Notes: a model not told the origin generated them from the sequence alone. Shown: positions 18,150-26,827, numbered from the stretch's first letter. The stretch is DNA of 64,000 bases from Pollutimonas sp036675275 (GCA_036675275.1 JAKFFG010000026.1:62001-126000); one strand, 5' to 3'. Translations and numbers: made by a program.

Positions 18150-20903
18150 ATGACAAGCGAAGCGAACGGAAGTCAACATCTGGACCATCTGTTTTCGAAC
18201 TCAGCCGCGAGGCTGGATTGGTGGCGGGACCTGAATGCCAAGGCCCAGGCATGGTCGGCCGTAGCACGGAGCGGGGAAAGCGGACTAGCCGGCACACAGG
18301 TGAAAGAAGCGCTGGCCAGATTACGTCCCCTGGAAAGCTATTTCGCCTATCCGGGTGTTCAACTGCTACGCGCCTTGGATGACCGTCTTGCAGAGGGCGA
18401 CGCGATGGGCTCGGCGCGACTGATTCTTCGGATGAGCAATGCGCTGCTGTCGGGCAGCTACCGCTACGATAGCGGAGAATGGGAACCGGCCGACGAGACG
18501 TCTCCGAACGGCCAGGACCGCTTGCCGCCAGGCTTGGGTGCGGGCGCGATGCGGCGGCCGTATTTCGAAGCGCTGTTCGTGCATCCAATATCAGTGGCGC
18601 GCTCGGCTGCCTTATGCCAGGAAATCCGTCAACTGCGCCAGCCTGACGACAGCTCAATTTATGAACCGGTCTTGGTGGAAAGTTTCGAGGACGCCCTGCT
18701 GGCCACAATTCTAAACGGCAAGATTGAGGCTGTCGTCATCTATGACGGCATACCTGTTTCATCGAAGCACGATACGCCGCTGCTGCGAGACTTCCTGAAG
18801 GTGTACCAGCAACTGGACTCCTCTGCAGACACTACGCAGCAAATCGGCGTCAAGCTGGCCCGTCTCATCGCAAACATACGACCGGAACTCGATATCTATT
18901 TGCTGACAGATCGGGAGGTCGAGCGTCTTGCGGGGGACCCTGCGGCATCGGCGATCCGCCGGGTATTCTACGAGGCTGAAGAACCCATGGAGGTGCACCT
19001 GAATATCCTAGAAGGGGTGCGCGACCGCCAGACTACGCCGCATTTCGACAATCTCAAACACTACGCCGCGCGGCCGATAAGCACGTTTCACGCGCTCCCG
19101 ATTGCGCGGGGCAAGTCCATCATCAAGTCGAACTGGATCCGCGATTTTGGCGAGTTCTACGGTCTGAATTTGTTTCTGGCCGAAACCTCCGCCACAACCG
19201 GCGGTCTGGACAGCATGCTGGAACCCACCGGCAACATCAAACTGGCACAAGAAAAGTTCGCGCGCGCGGTGGGCGCGGATCACGTGTTTTTCGTGACCAA
19301 CGGAACCTCCACGTCGAACAAGATGGTCTACCAGGCAGTGACCAAGCCTGGTGATATTGTCATCGTGGATCGCAACTGCCATAAATCCCATCACTATGGC
19401 ATGGTGCTGTCCGGGGCCCAGCCCTTGTATGTGGAAGCCTTCCCGATGACCGAGTACTCGATGTACGGGGCGGTTCCGCTGCGCACCATCAAGCAGGCGT
19501 TGCTGGACCTGAAGGCCGAAGGAAGATTGGACAAGGTCTCCATGGTCACATTGACCAATTGCACGTTCGATGGGCATATCTATAACACCCGAAGAGTGAT
19601 GGCCGAATGCCTGGCCATCAAGCCGGACCTGATCTTCCTTTGGGACGAGGCCTGGTTCGGCTTCGCTCGCTGGTCACCGTTTCTACGGCCACGTACGGCA
19701 ATGGGCGCGGCTGCGGCGCTGGAGCAGTGGCGCGACGATCCGGCCGCCATGGAGGCGTGGGAGGCTCAGGCCCGGGAACTCGGAGAGGAATTTGACCCAA
19801 AAGACGCACGGTTACTTGAGCGACAGCTGGTGCCCGATCCACGAGCAATGCGGATACGCGTTTATGAAACCAATTCCGTCCATAAATCGATGTCGAGCCT
19901 GCGGCAAGGGTCCATCGTAGCCGTTCGAGACGAGGACTACGACCATCACGTCTCTGCCTTCCATGAAGCGGTCTTCATTCACGCGTCGACATCGCCGAAT
20001 GCGCAGATCATCGCGTCGTTGGATGTCGCTCGTCGTCAGATGGAGCTTGAAGGCTATGAGCTGGTCATGCGCGCGATCGAGGTTGCCTTGAGCATCCGAC
20101 GCGAAATAGCCCAGCATCCTTTGATCTCCAAGTACTTCAGCGTGCTGGGCGCCGACAAAATGGTCCCCGAAGAGTTCCGTAGCTCCGGCTTCGTCGACTT
20201 TCTGGTACCCGGAACGAATTGGCTGACCGCCGTGAAAGCCTTGAAGGATGATGAGTTTTGCCTGGATCCGACGCGATTGACGCTGGTTTGCGGCACAGCC
20301 GGCTACGATGGCACGGCTTTCAAAAATCTATTGGCTTCCACGTATAACATCCAGGTGAACAAAACCTCGCGCAACAGTGCGTTATTGCAGAGCAATATCA
20401 ATAACACACGCAGCGACGTCGCTGCGCTCATCAAGGTGCTGCTAGATATTTCGAAAAAGCTTGAAACCCGGCTCAGACAGGAGGGTGAACCGGGCCGGAC
20501 AGCATTCGCGGCCAGGGTCAAAAGCCTGATGGAGGACGTTCCAAGCTTGCCCAACTTCAGCCGCTTCCACGACGGCTACCGCGACAATCCTGCCAGCACT
20601 ACGAGCGAAGGCAATATGCGTACCGCGTTCTTCGCCGCGTATAAAGAGGAAGAATGCGAGTACCTACCGTTGACCAGCCCCGCGCTCGACGATCGGTTAT
20701 TAAACGGTCCCGAGCTGGTATCTGCGAACTTCGTCATCCCGTATCCGCCGGGCTTCCCCATCATGGTACCCGGCCAGATTATCGACGCCGATACAATCGA
20801 GTTCATGCGTAAGCTCGATGTGAAGGAGATTCACGGCTATAACGCAGCGCGGGGGATCAAGCTGATCACTCCGTCGGCTATAGAGAGTCCCTCGTCCCCA
20901 TAG
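18150..20903 (+). CDS. large Orn/Lys/Arg-type PLP decarboxylase
   Basis: 917 residues, clearly longer than the inducible lysine, ornithine and arginine decarboxylases (about 710-760). The core matches fold-type I basic amino-acid decarboxylases: LAETSATTGGLDSMLEPTG, VFFVTNGTSTSNKMVYQA, DRNCHKSHHYGMVLSGAQP, FLWDEAWFGFARWSPF and the PLP lysine in ETNSVHKSMSSLRQGS near residue 580. The extra length is mostly an N-terminal region of about 200 residues before the response-regulator-like wing domain. It lies 78 bp after aspT in the same direction. Such enzymes consume a proton per decarboxylation. Which amino acid it uses cannot be read from the sequence; no cognate basic amino-acid antiporter is adjacent. 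Confidence 0.9.
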   Translation: MTSEANGSQHLDHLFSNSAARLDWWRDLNAKAQAWSAVARSGESGLAGTQVKEALARLRPLESYFAYPGVQLLRALDDRLAEGDAMGSARLILRMSNALLSGSYRYDSGEWEPADETSPNGQDRLPPGLGAGAMRRPYFEALFVHPISVARSAALCQEIRQLRQPDDSSIYEPVLVESFEDALLATILNGKIEAVVIYDGIPVSSKHDTPLLRDFLKVYQQLDSSADTTQQIGVKLARLIANIRPELDIYLLTDREVERLAGDPAASAIRRVFYEAEEPMEVHLNILEGVRDRQTTPHFDNLKHYAARPISTFHALPIARGKSIIKSNWIRDFGEFYGLNLFLAETSATTGGLDSMLEPTGNIKLAQEKFARAVGADHVFFVTNGTSTSNKMVYQAVTKPGDIVIVDRNCHKSHHYGMVLSGAQPLYVEAFPMTEYSMYGAVPLRTIKQALLDLKAEGRLDKVSMVTLTNCTFDGHIYNTRRVMAECLAIKPDLIFLWDEAWFGFARWSPFLRPRTAMGAAAALEQWRDDPAAMEAWEAQARELGEEFDPKDARLLERQLVPDPRAMRIRVYETNSVHKSMSSLRQGSIVAVRDEDYDHHVSAFHEAVFIHASTSPNAQIIASLDVARRQMELEGYELVMRAIEVALSIRREIAQHPLISKYFSVLGADKMVPEEFRSSGFVDFLVPGTNWLTAVKALKDDEFCLDPTRLTLVCGTAGYDGTAFKNLLASTYNIQVNKTSRNSALLQSNINNTRSDVAALIKVLLDISKKLETRLRQEGEPGRTAFAARVKSLMEDVPSLPNFSRFHDGYRDNPASTTSEGNMRTAFFAAYKEEECEYLPLTSPALDDRLLNGPELVSANFVIPYPPGFPIMVPGQIIDADTIEFMRKLDVKEIHGYNAARGIKLITPSAIESPSSP

Positions 20904-21259
20904 GGATTTAAGTTGCATACACGCCGTCGCGTCTCCGCCTAACCTGCATGTAAACGCCAAGCTGCGTGTGCTTAGGAATGGGTCGCTCAGTTGATGGCGC
21001 GACATGCGCCAATAGCAAGCAGCTACGGCGCGACCAGTAAGATAGGCCCACTTCCAGAAGCATCTGGTATTGACGATCTGATCTCCTTCCGAAACTTAAT
21101 GCCATGGATGGAGTCCATTGATAATGGTCGTCGACGTTCAAGCAAGTTTGCATGTCCATGTCGATACGCAGGGATGTACACCGCCTTGTCCCTTTATACG
21201 CCCCGGGGCATCCGGTTACACTGGCCCGGTCTTTCCCGCAATAGATCTCCGTACCCCGA
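20904..21259. other. 356-bp intergenic region, no gene recognised
   Basis: Short open frames exist on both strands but none shows a ribosome site plus recognisable protein. A small hairpin TGGCGC-GACAT-GCGCCA (20995-21011) is not followed by a T-run, so it is a poor terminator. I see no promoter that stands out for the following metallophosphatase gene. Confidence 0.5.
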
Positions 21260-23242
21260 TTGATTCAAACTCCAACTTGCAGCTCCCTGCCGCCGGTGCT
21301 CGCCGGCCCCATCTTGCGCCGCCTTGAACCGGGCCGCCTTGTGCTGTGGCTCGTCGGCAGCGCACCGCTGCGTCTGACGCTTCTACTCGAACCCACCGGT
21401 GGATCGGCGCGGCGACGGGCGCTTGACGCCGCATGCTGTCGCGTCCTTCCCGTCGGCCGCCATGCCTTTTTGCATTTGATCGACGTAAGCCTGCCCGAGC
21501 CGCTGCCGCAGGACACGGTGATTCATTACGACCTGGTCGCCGCGCTGGATGACGGCGTCGAAGCCAACATCGCGCAATGGGCGCCGCACCTGCTGCATGA
21601 CGGGGCGGCTCGGCCCAGTCTTGTGCTGAGCAGCCGTGCCGACGACATTCTCTTCGGCTCATGCCGCAAGCCGCACCATCCCTCGTGCGACGGGCTCGCA
21701 CGTGCCGATGGCTTGTTGGCCGAACACATCGGGCGGGCCGACGCGCGGCCCGCCATGCTCATGCTGTGCGGCGACCAGGTCTATGCCGATGACGTGGCCG
21801 GCCCCATGCTCGCAGCGATCCATGCGCTGATCCAGCGTCTTGGTCTTTATGGCGAATGCCTGGAAGGCGCCGTCGTCCCGGACAGCGTCGCGCTCTATGC
21901 CCATCCCGCCGGCTATTACCGCCGCGAAGATCTGTTGCCCGCATTCAAGTCCAACGAGGCGCTGCGCGAGCGTTTTTTCGGTGGCGTCGAAAAGCCGATC
22001 TTCACCACGGCCAATGCGCACAACCACCTTGTGACACTGGCCGAGGTGATGGCTATGTATCTGCTGGTCTGGTCGCCGGTGCCATGGCAACTGATTCCTG
22101 AACCGCCGATGCCTGTACTGGATGCCGAGCACGCGCGCCGCTGGGGACGCGAAGCGAAAGCCCTGCAGGGATTCCGCAGCGATCTGCCGCAAACCGCGCG
22201 TCTGCTGGCCCACGTTCAGACGCTGATGATCTTTGACGACCACGACATCACCGACGACTGGAATCTTTCGGCCAAGTGGGAAACCACCGCCTATGAGCAT
22301 CCATTCTCGCGGCGCATCGTGGGCAATGCCCTGATGGCCTACATGCTGTGCCAGGGTTGGGGAAACCGTCCCGAAGTCTTCAGCGCGCTGCTCGACGACA
22401 TGGACGCAATGATGGCCACACCCGACGCCAAAGACCGGCTCGACACCACCGCGCAGGACGCACTGATCGGCCGGCTGCTATCGTTTGGCCAGTGGGACTA
22501 CGTATTGCGCACGCAACCTACGGTAATCGTGCTTGATACACGCACGCGTCGCTGGCGTAGCCGCCGATTGCCCAGCCGCCCTTCGGGACTGATGGACTGG
22601 GAGTCGCTGATCGATCTGCAGCATGAATTGCTTGATGAAACCGCGGCCGTGATCGTCTCGCCGACGCCCATGTTTGGCGTCAAGCTGATCGAGGTAGTGC
22701 AACGGGTATGCGCGTTTGCCGGCCAGGCGCTGACCGTCGATGCGGAAAACTGGATGGCGCATCGCGGCGCGGCCAGTGTCATGCTCAACATATTCCGCCA
22801 TTCCCGCACACCGGGCAATTACGTGATCCTGTCGGGCGACGTGCACTACTCCTTCGCGTACGATGTGCAGGTTCGCGATCGGGATCGCACGCCGCACATC
22901 TGGCAGATCACAAGCAGCGGCATCAAGAACGAATTTCCACGACGGCTGCTCGACTGGCTGGATCGCCTCAACCGATGGCTTTATGCCCCGCGTTCGCCGC
23001 TGAACTGGTTTACCCAGCGCCGGGACCTCGCGATCCGTCCGCGCCTGCCTGATCAGCGCCACCGCGGCGAACGCTTGTGGAACGGAGCGGGCATCGGCCA
23101 AGTATGGCTTGACGCGCAGGGCCGGCCCGCCCGCATTCTGCAGCACAACGCCGACGGCCGCCCTTCCACTCAGTTCCTTGCCCCAAACCATTCCGAATCG
23201 GCAACAGAGACTGTCGAGCAAGCAAGCACCAGTACGCGATAG
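21260..23242 (+). CDS. PhoD-like metallophosphatase family protein
   Basis: 660 residues. The four metal-binding blocks of the alkaline phosphatase D fold are present: GSCRKPH near residue 133, GDQVYADD near 171, FDDHDITDDWN near 324 and SGDVHYSF near 525. An N-terminal domain of about 120 residues (LEPGRLVLWLVGSAPLRLTLLL) precedes the catalytic part. No signal peptide is visible, unlike secreted PhoD, so it may act in the cytoplasm. Start uncertain: TTG 21260 opens the frame, and GTG codons follow; no ATG fits and the ribosome site is weak. Its substrate (phosphodiester or other) is unknown. Confidence 0.85.
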   Translation: MIQTPTCSSLPPVLAGPILRRLEPGRLVLWLVGSAPLRLTLLLEPTGGSARRRALDAACCRVLPVGRHAFLHLIDVSLPEPLPQDTVIHYDLVAALDDGVEANIAQWAPHLLHDGAARPSLVLSSRADDILFGSCRKPHHPSCDGLARADGLLAEHIGRADARPAMLMLCGDQVYADDVAGPMLAAIHALIQRLGLYGECLEGAVVPDSVALYAHPAGYYRREDLLPAFKSNEALRERFFGGVEKPIFTTANAHNHLVTLAEVMAMYLLVWSPVPWQLIPEPPMPVLDAEHARRWGREAKALQGFRSDLPQTARLLAHVQTLMIFDDHDITDDWNLSAKWETTAYEHPFSRRIVGNALMAYMLCQGWGNRPEVFSALLDDMDAMMATPDAKDRLDTTAQDALIGRLLSFGQWDYVLRTQPTVIVLDTRTRRWRSRRLPSRPSGLMDWESLIDLQHELLDETAAVIVSPTPMFGVKLIEVVQRVCAFAGQALTVDAENWMAHRGAASVMLNIFRHSRTPGNYVILSGDVHYSFAYDVQVRDRDRTPHIWQITSSGIKNEFPRRLLDWLDRLNRWLYAPRSPLNWFTQRRDLAIRPRLPDQRHRGERLWNGAGIGQVWLDAQGRPARILQHNADGRPSTQFLAPNHSESATETVEQASTSTR

Positions 23243-23251
23243 ACGCCAGTT

Positions 23252-24256
23252 TTACATCGCTTGCGCTTCTGTCCGAATATCGGCGCCGCCGGTATGCAGC
23301 AGCAGCCGCTGTGCGTCTGAGGCTTCAAACGAGAACCTGTCGACGGACGCCAGCATCTTTAAAAAGGTGTCTTCCTGCGCCATCAGCTCCGGAGGGCAAG
23401 CCCTGCGAGTACTGCCCATGTCCTTGAAGCTTAATGTTTCTCCGGTCAGGGTGTATTGACCGAAAAAGCGATTGCATCCGGTGCTGCCCGCAATGCCATT
23501 GTTTGCAAGAAAGCGAATGTGCGCCGCTGTGGCGCCATTGACCACTTGCTCGCCGATATGCGTAATGCGCCAATTTACACCTTGCAGAAGGCGATTGGGG
23601 TCGCCGCCACAACCGTGCAGAGTGTTAGATTGATAAAGCAGCGTTGTTTGCTGCGGACGCGGCATACCGCTCATGCTGTCGACGCAAAGCCCATCGCTTA
23701 CCTCAAGGCGCCAGCCATCTGTTCCTTCGCCCGCTGCCAGAGTTTGCCCTTTCGCAGACGTATCAGCAATTCTTGCGTCGCGTACCAAGTCGGGCTCTCC
23801 AGGGCGCTTAAGCGTTGCACGCCAGCCATCGTACGTCACCGCCCAGAACGGTTCATTGCCTGAAGCGCGATAGGGCGGAATGATGGCGCCTGACGGCGCA
23901 CATAACGGCAGCTGCTGACCTGACCAGGTCACGGTAGCGAACGGTCCCTTGCTCCAGAATACGGTGGTGTCGTCCCCGGGAGCGACGTAGCGCGCACCCG
24001 ATGCCGACATGGCTTGCATTAGCGTGCGGCTTTCATTGGCGATGAAAACTTCTGCCAGCTTGCCAATGAAGCGCACCTGGAGTGGCTGGCGAGCGCAATA
24101 CAGAGTCTCGATGGGATGACTGCTTTCCGTGACTTCGATAATGCGAAGTTGCGAGACTGCGCCATTGTTCTCCGCTGCGGCTGCAGGCCCGGAAACCAAA
24201 GCGATAGAGAAAGCTACAGCAAGCAGCATCCTCGTTGTTGAGCTGGATATTGGCAT
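23252..24256 (-). CDS. secreted MliC-like / META-domain fusion protein
   Basis: 334 residues with a signal peptide ending near SGPAAAA (residue 27). Three regions follow. Residues about 45-125 resemble MliC/PliC lysozyme inhibitors: YCARQPLQVRFIG, then MSASGARYVAPGDDTTVFWSKG. Residues about 128-215 carry SGNEPFWAVTYDGW, a motif of COG3650-type periplasmic proteins. Residues about 225-330 are a META (HslJ-like) domain with GIAGSTGCNRFFGQYTLTG and STRRACPPELMAQEDTFLKML. Paired cysteines suggest disulfides. It probably acts in the periplasm in envelope protection. It is convergent with the metallophosphatase gene, nine bases apart. The three-part arrangement is by eye. Confidence 0.8.
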   Translation of the reverse strand: MPISSSTTRMLLAVAFSIALVSGPAAAAENNGAVSQLRIIEVTESSHPIETLYCARQPLQVRFIGKLAEVFIANESRTLMQAMSASGARYVAPGDDTTVFWSKGPFATVTWSGQQLPLCAPSGAIIPPYRASGNEPFWAVTYDGWRATLKRPGEPDLVRDARIADTSAKGQTLAAGEGTDGWRLEVSDGLCVDSMSGMPRPQQTTLLYQSNTLHGCGGDPNRLLQGVNWRITHIGEQVVNGATAAHIRFLANNGIAGSTGCNRFFGQYTLTGETLSFKDMGSTRRACPPELMAQEDTFLKMLASVDRFSFEASDAQRLLLHTGGADIRTEAQAM

Positions 24257-24452
24257 TTTCAGTGGATCCGTTCAATGGTTGGCATGACTGAGAAGAGCCG
24301 TCGACGACGTTGCGATAAGAGGCTCCGTGCTCGAATGGCTAAATCATAGCAAGCATGGCTGCCAGGACGTCGGCACAGTGAAATCAAGGCGGCGAGTAAA
24401 GGACAGTGCTCGCTCGCGCCCTTCAGATCTGTGCAACAGCCACATCAGTAAA

Positions 24453-24466
24453 TGCATGTACACGCA
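24453..24466. promoter_or_regulatory. operator O1 for the MarR/SMR locus
   Basis: TGCATGTACACGCA, an inverted repeat with five of six arm bases paired around a 2-bp centre. It lies just upstream of the -35 box of the SMR promoter and has the same 6-2-6 design as the sites at 24501 and 25414. Confidence 0.6.
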
Positions 24467-24472
24467 ATTAGT

Positions 24473-24501
24473 TTGACATATTCCATTCCGCTCTTTAATA
24501 T
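24473..24501 (+). promoter_or_regulatory. sigma-70 promoter of the SMR pair
   Basis: TTGACA at 24473-24478 and TATA-type TAATAT at 24496-24501 with the ideal 17-bp spacer. It drives the two SMR genes after a leader of about 120 bases. The surrounding 377-bp stretch between the META protein and the first SMR gene holds this promoter and two operators; no riboswitch of the guanidine type was recognised. Confidence 0.8.
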
Positions 24502-24514
24502 GCATGCACATGCA
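24501..24514. promoter_or_regulatory. operator O2 overlapping the -10 box
   Basis: TGCATGCACATGCA, a perfect 6-2-6 inverted repeat that begins on the last base of the -10 element and covers the expected transcription start. A protein bound here would block the promoter. The arms are identical to the site ahead of the MarR gene at 25414-25427. Confidence 0.75.
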
Positions 24515-24633
24515 ATTAAATGGGAAACCAGATGATCTTCATAACCATCCTGGAAGCCGACATCGGCAACGAAGGCAGTCCCCCATCAAAGCATGTTTGA
24601 ACGTAATTTATCCCACAACCGAAGAGGAACATT

Positions 24634-24954
24634 ATGAGTTGGCTATATCTTGGAATTGCAGTGATTTTTGAGGTCGCGGTTGCAATCTCGGCAGGGAATG
24701 CAAAGGGATTCACCCGACTCTGGTGGACCATTACCACGCTTGTCAGCGGTGTCATCGCCACCTACTTTCTCAGTCTCGCACTCCTCACCTTTGATGTCGG
24801 CATTGGCTACGCCATCTGGACATCTGTCGCAGGCGTCGGGATCGTCATCCTGGGCGCACTGTTCTTTGGACAGCGGCTGAACTGGCAAAAGGCCCTCGGG
24901 ATCATCCTCGTCATCGGAGGCGTCGTCGGCCTACAGGTCGGTGGCGCGGCATAA
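24634..24954 (+). CDS. SMR-family multidrug efflux protein, subunit 1
   Basis: 106 residues with four membrane helices, the standard SMR size. The essential membrane glutamate is Glu13 in LGIAVIFEVAVAISAGNAKGF; TFDVGIGYAIWTSVAGVGIV and GIILVIGGVVGLQ are typical of helices 3 and 4. It lies 53 bp upstream of a second, different SMR gene; paired SMR genes generally form heterodimeric exporters of quaternary cations or guanidinium-like compounds using the proton gradient. GAGGA lies six bases ahead of ATG. Which substrate it exports is not known. Confidence 0.92.
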   Translation: MSWLYLGIAVIFEVAVAISAGNAKGFTRLWWTITTLVSGVIATYFLSLALLTFDVGIGYAIWTSVAGVGIVILGALFFGQRLNWQKALGIILVIGGVVGLQVGGAA

Positions 24955-25007
24955 GAATTACCGGGTATTGGTTTATTCAATTTTTGTAACCCTGAAAGGA
25001 GCTAGAT

Positions 25008-25397
25008 ATGTCGACAACAAACGAAAGAAACACGAGCGGTGGTCGCGCGTGGATCATGTTGCTACTCGCCGGAGCCTTCGAAATCGGCTATGCACTCAGC
25101 GTTGGCAGCAGTAAGGCCTTTACTGTGTTGAGCTGGTCGGTCACCGCCGTCTTTTTCTTCCTGCTCACACTATATTTTCTGAGCGCCGCCCTGCGGACGA
25201 TAGACGTGGGGATAGGCTACGCGGTATGGGCAGGCATCGGCGCAGTAGGTGCAGCGGCCTTTGGCAGCATTTTGCTCGACCAGGCGCTCACAGCAACCCA
25301 GGTATTCTGGTTGGCGGTCATCATCGTCGGTGTCGTCTGGTTGAAGCTCGCCGACAGCGCCAAGCTCCAAGCAGACAAAAGCAGCTTCCGATCTTGA
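25008..25397 (+). CDS. SMR-family multidrug efflux protein, subunit 2
   Basis: 129 residues: a 14-residue polar N-terminal tail, four membrane helices and a charged C-terminal tail ending KLQADKSSFRS. The catalytic glutamate is Glu25 in LLLAGAFEIGYALSVGSSKAF, closer to SugE/YkkD-like proteins than the first subunit is. AAAGGAG lies seven bases before ATG. The long tails at both ends are the kind seen in one partner of asymmetric SMR pairs. Expected to work with the preceding gene and to be controlled by the MarR gene that follows. Confidence 0.92.
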   Translation: MSTTNERNTSGGRAWIMLLLAGAFEIGYALSVGSSKAFTVLSWSVTAVFFFLLTLYFLSAALRTIDVGIGYAVWAGIGAVGAAAFGSILLDQALTATQVFWLAVIIVGVVWLKLADSAKLQADKSSFRS

Positions 25398-25413
25398 GAG
25401 ATGCAGTAGCGCT

Positions 25414-25427
25414 TGCATGGACATGCA
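25414..25427. promoter_or_regulatory. operator O3 ahead of the MarR gene
   Basis: TGCATGGACATGCA, a perfect 6-2-6 inverted repeat with the same arms as O2. It sits between the second SMR stop and the MarR coding region, fitting autorepression of the regulator as well as control of the exporter. Confidence 0.75.
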
Positions 25428-25474
25428 TATGATAGGATGTGCTGCTGATTGCTCAAGAGGAGTACGAATCTTTT

Positions 25475-25885
25475 ATGTCAAAAAGAAGCGATTCATGGCT
25501 CAAGCTGGTTCAAGTGATCGCCAATGTCGAGGCCGAACTCGGGAAGGTTTTGCAAGCGCAGCATGGACTCGGCCTTTCTGAGTATCGTGCGCTGGAGATA
25601 TTGGCACGCTCGCCGGATTCCGAACTGCGCATGCAAGAGCTTGCCTCGCATCTGGGTCTGAACCAAAGTTCGGTCTCGCGAATGGTCGAACGTCTGGAAC
25701 GTGGTGGGTTCACCGTTCGCGATCTCTGCCCGGACGACAAGCGCGGAGTTTATACGGTTCTAACCGACAAGGGAAAAGCGCGCCTGGAAAGCGCGCAACC
25801 CGACTACGAAAAAGCGCTGGACGCAGCCTTCAAGGCGCACGGTTGCGAGAAGCTGTTGTCGGTGAAACTCATCGACGCAAGATAG
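25475..25885 (+). CDS. MarR-family transcriptional regulator
   Basis: About 136 residues. The winged helix is intact: SEYRALEILARSPDSELRMQELASHLG, recognition helix LNQSSVSRMVERLERGG and wing VRDLCPDDKRGVYTVLTDKG with the Asp-Asp-Lys-Arg typical of MarR wings. I chose ATG 25475 (MSKRSDSW); the GTG at 25439 would add 12 residues. Its likely sites are the three TGCATG-NN-CATGCA repeats, two at the SMR promoter and one just ahead of itself. It probably represses the exporter pair until an exported compound binds it. Confidence 0.9.
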   Translation: MSKRSDSWLKLVQVIANVEAELGKVLQAQHGLGLSEYRALEILARSPDSELRMQELASHLGLNQSSVSRMVERLERGGFTVRDLCPDDKRGVYTVLTDKGKARLESAQPDYEKALDAAFKAHGCEKLLSVKLIDAR

Positions 25886-26002
25886 ACGGCATCGGTACTT
25901 CATTATGGATGCGTCTACATCCACGCTGCCAATCGACAACTATCGACTGCGGACACTTGTCAAAGTTCAGCGACTACCCGAGCAGTCCACTGGAACGCTG
26001 AT

Positions 26003-26362
26003 TTAGAGTGCATTTTGGGTAAGAACAAGTTTGGGAAGCTGTTCTGCAAGCTTTGAGTCACCGTAGGTGCGTAAGACCTGTGAAATGATGACCTGATAGC
26101 CAGCAAGCCACTTGGATTGCTTTTCTTTTGCCTCCCGGTGTTTCGGGTGTGCGACCAGTAGCTGTAAGGCCTTCATAGACTCCCAGTAATAGACGTTCGA
26201 GACCAGTCCGCTGCTCGAATTTTCCCAGGTCTCCTCTCCAATGTAACCGGGGATAGACTTAGCTAGTGCTGCAATCTCTTCGTCCAGCTTATAAAACTCA
26301 TCGTCGAACTTGCCTTTGGCAAAAATGAACGTCGAGGAGTAGATGGATTTTGTGTTTGCCAT
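26003..26362 (-). CDS. antibiotic biosynthesis monooxygenase (ABM)-like small protein
   Basis: 119 residues from ATG 26362 (MANTKSIYSSTFIFAKG). The ferredoxin-like ABM pattern is visible in IPGYIGEETWENSSSGL and VYYWESMKALQLLVAHPKHREA, where W, H and the strand spacing are typical. ABM relatives include small monooxygenases and many proteins of unknown role. No good ribosome site precedes the start. It sits immediately downstream of a decayed LysE gene on the same strand and may once have shared its transcript. Function unknown. Confidence 0.75.
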   Translation of the reverse strand: MANTKSIYSSTFIFAKGKFDDEFYKLDEEIAALAKSIPGYIGEETWENSSSGLVSNVYYWESMKALQLLVAHPKHREAKEKQSKWLAGYQVIISQVLRTYGDSKLAEQLPKLVLTQNAL

Positions 26363-26414
26363 GATGTTTTTCAGGAAGTAGGAATACTGCCATAGGCTGA
26401 ACAACCATTTGGTT

Positions 26415-26799
26415 TCAATTTTCTCGCTTGGCAATGGCGACAATGATCCCGAGGGAAAGCATGGTGCCTCCGGATATTCTTGACAGCAGCCGTTCTCGCG
26501 CAGCTCTGGCTGTGCCCGAGGCGACGAAGCGGCTTGCAGCAACGACTGCCAACAAATCTACGGCAGTGTTAAATCCCATCCCTAAGCGCCTTGCCCGCTC
26601 CGGCTCGTTGAATCGCTGGCAGCTCCGTAGACTGAGCGCGTGACGCGAGTATCTTGACGCCGACGGCCGTACCGATGCAGGATGCGATCCCCTCGGTCTT
26701 TCCGCCGACAACGGTACGAGCAACAACATAGGCAATGCCTGGTCCCGGGGTAATGGCCAGTAGCGTAGCGGTGAGTAAGAAAGTTATGGATGGAAACAT
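26415..26799 (-). pseudogene. LysE-family exporter, decayed
   Basis: The start is a normal LysE N-terminus: MFPSITFLLTATLLAITPGP, then AYVVARTVVGGKTEGIASCIGTAVG. After about 48 residues the similarity breaks, and the frame ends at 26569. A second frame carries the family's C-terminus, including FNTAVDLLAVVAASRFVASG and LLSRISGGTMLSLGIIVA. The span codes for about 128 residues against the usual 205, so roughly 75 central residues are deleted and the frame is shifted. It cannot make a complete transporter. Confidence 0.8.
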
Positions 26800-26827
26800 A
26801 CCTTGGATCCTGAAGTAGCCGTGAATT

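Noticed and set aside
20908..21263. Short frames on both strands in the gap before the PhoD-like gene
   Set aside because: None has a ribosome site with recognisable similarity; could be old remnants but not supportable.
24520..24600. 26-codon frame in the SMR leader
   Set aside because: It has no ribosome site and no known leader-peptide features; kept only as a remark on the long leader.
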